Positions 63,030 through 64,000 of a DNA stretch of 64,000 nucleotides are shown here, one piece after another (the stretch's first letter is position 1; the number at the start of each line of letters is the position of its first letter). The notes under the pieces are model-generated. The model saw only the letters and a list, made by a program, of their open reading frames with translations. It did not search any database and was not told the origin of the DNA. Source of the stretch: Planktothrix sp. PCC 11201 (GTDB lineage: Bacteria; Cyanobacteriota; Cyanobacteriia; Cyanobacteriales; Microcoleaceae); assembly GCF_900009135.1 (NCBI RefSeq), contig NZ_LT797693.1, positions 379,492-443,491 on the forward strand, given 5' to 3'. The position numbers were made by a program, and so were the translations under genes.

Positions 63030-64000
63030 TCATAGCTCAAACCCGACCTTAGCTAACTGCTTTTTAATCTCCTCATCTAAAAGCTGACCCTCGCGCATTT
63101 GCTCACCTAAAGCCATTGTAAGATAACTCATCCTATCCTCAAAGCTCACCTCATCCTCCACCTCATCAGGAATCCCCACATAACGCCCTGGAGTTAACAC
63201 AAACTTGTGTTTTTCAATGTCTTCTAAAGTTGCTGATTTACAGAAACCCTTAATATCCTGATAATTGCCATTTTTCCGCTTCCATTCATGGTAAGTTGTA
63301 GCAATATTCTTAACATCAGTATCCGTTAAAGTGCGGTTTCTCCGGTTAATCATTTCTCCCAATTCGGAACCATCAATAAATAATACTTCTCCCTGGCGAT
63401 CGCGATTTTTATTACCGTTTTTATAACGACTCAAAAACCATAAACAAGCCGGGATTCCCGTATTATAAAATAACTGTGTTGGGAGCATCACAATACAATC
63501 TACTAAATCCTGTTCGACTAATTTCTGCCTAATCTCTCCCTCCCCACTGGTATTAGAAGAAAGCGAACCATTCGACAACACAAACCCCGCGCTTCCCGTT
63601 GGGGCTAAATGATAAAGGAAATGTTGTACCCAAGCAAAGTTAGCGTTACCGACTGGAGGAACCCCGTATTTCCAGCGTCCATCATTTCTTAATAGTTCCC
63701 CGCCCCAATCACTATCATTAAAAGGCGGATTAGCAATAATAAAATCTGCTTTTAAATCCGGGTGAGCATCATTGAGAAAAGACCCTTCATTGTTCCATTT
63801 AATATTAGATGAATCAATCCCCCGAATCGCTAAATTCATCTTACATAATCGATAGGTAGTTTCGTTACTTTCCTGTCCATAAATCGAAATATTATCTAAC
63901 TGCCCTTGATGATTGGCGACAAACTTTTCACTTTGAACAAACATTCCCCCCGAACCACAACAAGGGTCAAATACCCGCCCGTTGTAAGGTTCCAACATTT
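63030..64000 (-). CDS. hsdM: Type I restriction methylase HsdM, partial
   Basis: The C-terminal 322 or so residues are in the window; the N terminus lies beyond base 64000. Motif I is [12 protein letters not shown], motif IV is [11 protein letters not shown], and [23 protein letters not shown] follows. HsdM methylates adenine in the target chosen by HsdS and is the first gene of the locus on this strand. The C-terminal part ([26 protein letters not shown]) is typical. Confidence 0.93.
   Translation of the reverse strand, partial: MLEPYNGRVFDPCCGSGGMFVQSEKFVANHQGQLDNISIYGQESNETTYRLCKMNLAIRGIDSSNIKWNNEGSFLNDAHPDLKADFIIANPPFNDSDWGGELLRNDGRWKYGVPPVGNANFAWVQHFLYHLAPTGSAGFVLSNGSLSSNTSGEGEIRQKLVEQDLVDCIVMLPTQLFYNTGIPACLWFLSRYKNGNKNRDRQGEVLFIDGSELGEMINRRNRTLTDTDVKNIATTYHEWKRKNGNYQDIKGFCKSATLEDIEKHKFVLTPGRYVGIPDEVEDEVSFEDRMSYLTMALGEQMREGQLLDEEIKKQLAKVGFEL

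Overview
The window is chromosomal DNA from a filamentous-type cyanobacterium, most like the Planktothrix/Oscillatoria group. This rests on many GCGATCGC-type (HIP1) sites and on cyanobacterial or plastid-lineage genes: Ycf66, Tic20, Raf1, a photosystem II S4-domain protein, Tab2, NADP-type Gap2 and the MenF/MenA/MenE phylloquinone genes. Genes are mostly single or in short operons on alternating strands, and intergenic spaces are rich in short tandem and palindromic repeats. The species call is inference; no rRNA or tRNA gene was seen.

1-10.2 kb: a nitrilase-fold amidase, an exported protein-arginine-deiminase-like protein that appears to lack two of four catalytic residues, an RTX-type calcium-binding protein, a Rieske lipoprotein next to a rubrerythrin lipoprotein, a two-component system, two half-size GDT1 cation-transport proteins, a YkgJ-type cysteine-cluster protein and Ycf66. 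10.2-10.6 kb: two tandem CRP-like sites 22 bp apart upstream of an unlisted 51-codon gene.

10.8-19.8 kb: AI-2E-type permease, M50-CBS protease, gap2, a TnpB-only IS200/IS605 element with visible end hairpins, thiL, menF and menA. 19.8-26.4 kb: DoxX, menE, znuC and znuA (no znuB) with a Zur-like box, a divergent heavy-metal P-type ATPase and a Uma2 protein. 26.5-41.3 kb: mainly housekeeping (Tab2-like, SppA, type 2 IPP isomerase, PrmA, SerA, S4-domain protein, Raf1, UvrD-like helicase). Three 62-bp palindromic-ended repeats lie in this part and in the thiL/menF gap; the two flanking prmA share flanks but have oppositely oriented cores.

41.3-46 kb is AT-rich accessory DNA. It holds small genes and a compact restriction-modification locus: a controller-like HTH protein with no standard start codon, an HNH nuclease translationally overlapping it, and a convergent methylase-specificity fusion. 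46-56.8 kb returns to core genes (lysA, cdaA-uppS, DnaJ-like, glyA, tic20, rpsF), broken by an NrtC/NrtD-type ATPase remnant and an IS701-family element with 23-bp perfect inverted ends.

56.8-64 kb is a type I restriction-modification island on the minus strand: hsdM (cut by the window edge), a 382-bp repeat-filled gap, hsdS, a DUF6883/DUF4926 pair, a PIN-toxin pair and hsdR. Together with the 42-46 kb locus it makes the right third of the window a defence-rich region. The strongest candidates for something new are the methylase-specificity fusion/HNH/controller locus, the catalytically altered PAD-like protein, the invertible-looking 62-bp repeats, and the tandem CRP sites with their microprotein gene.
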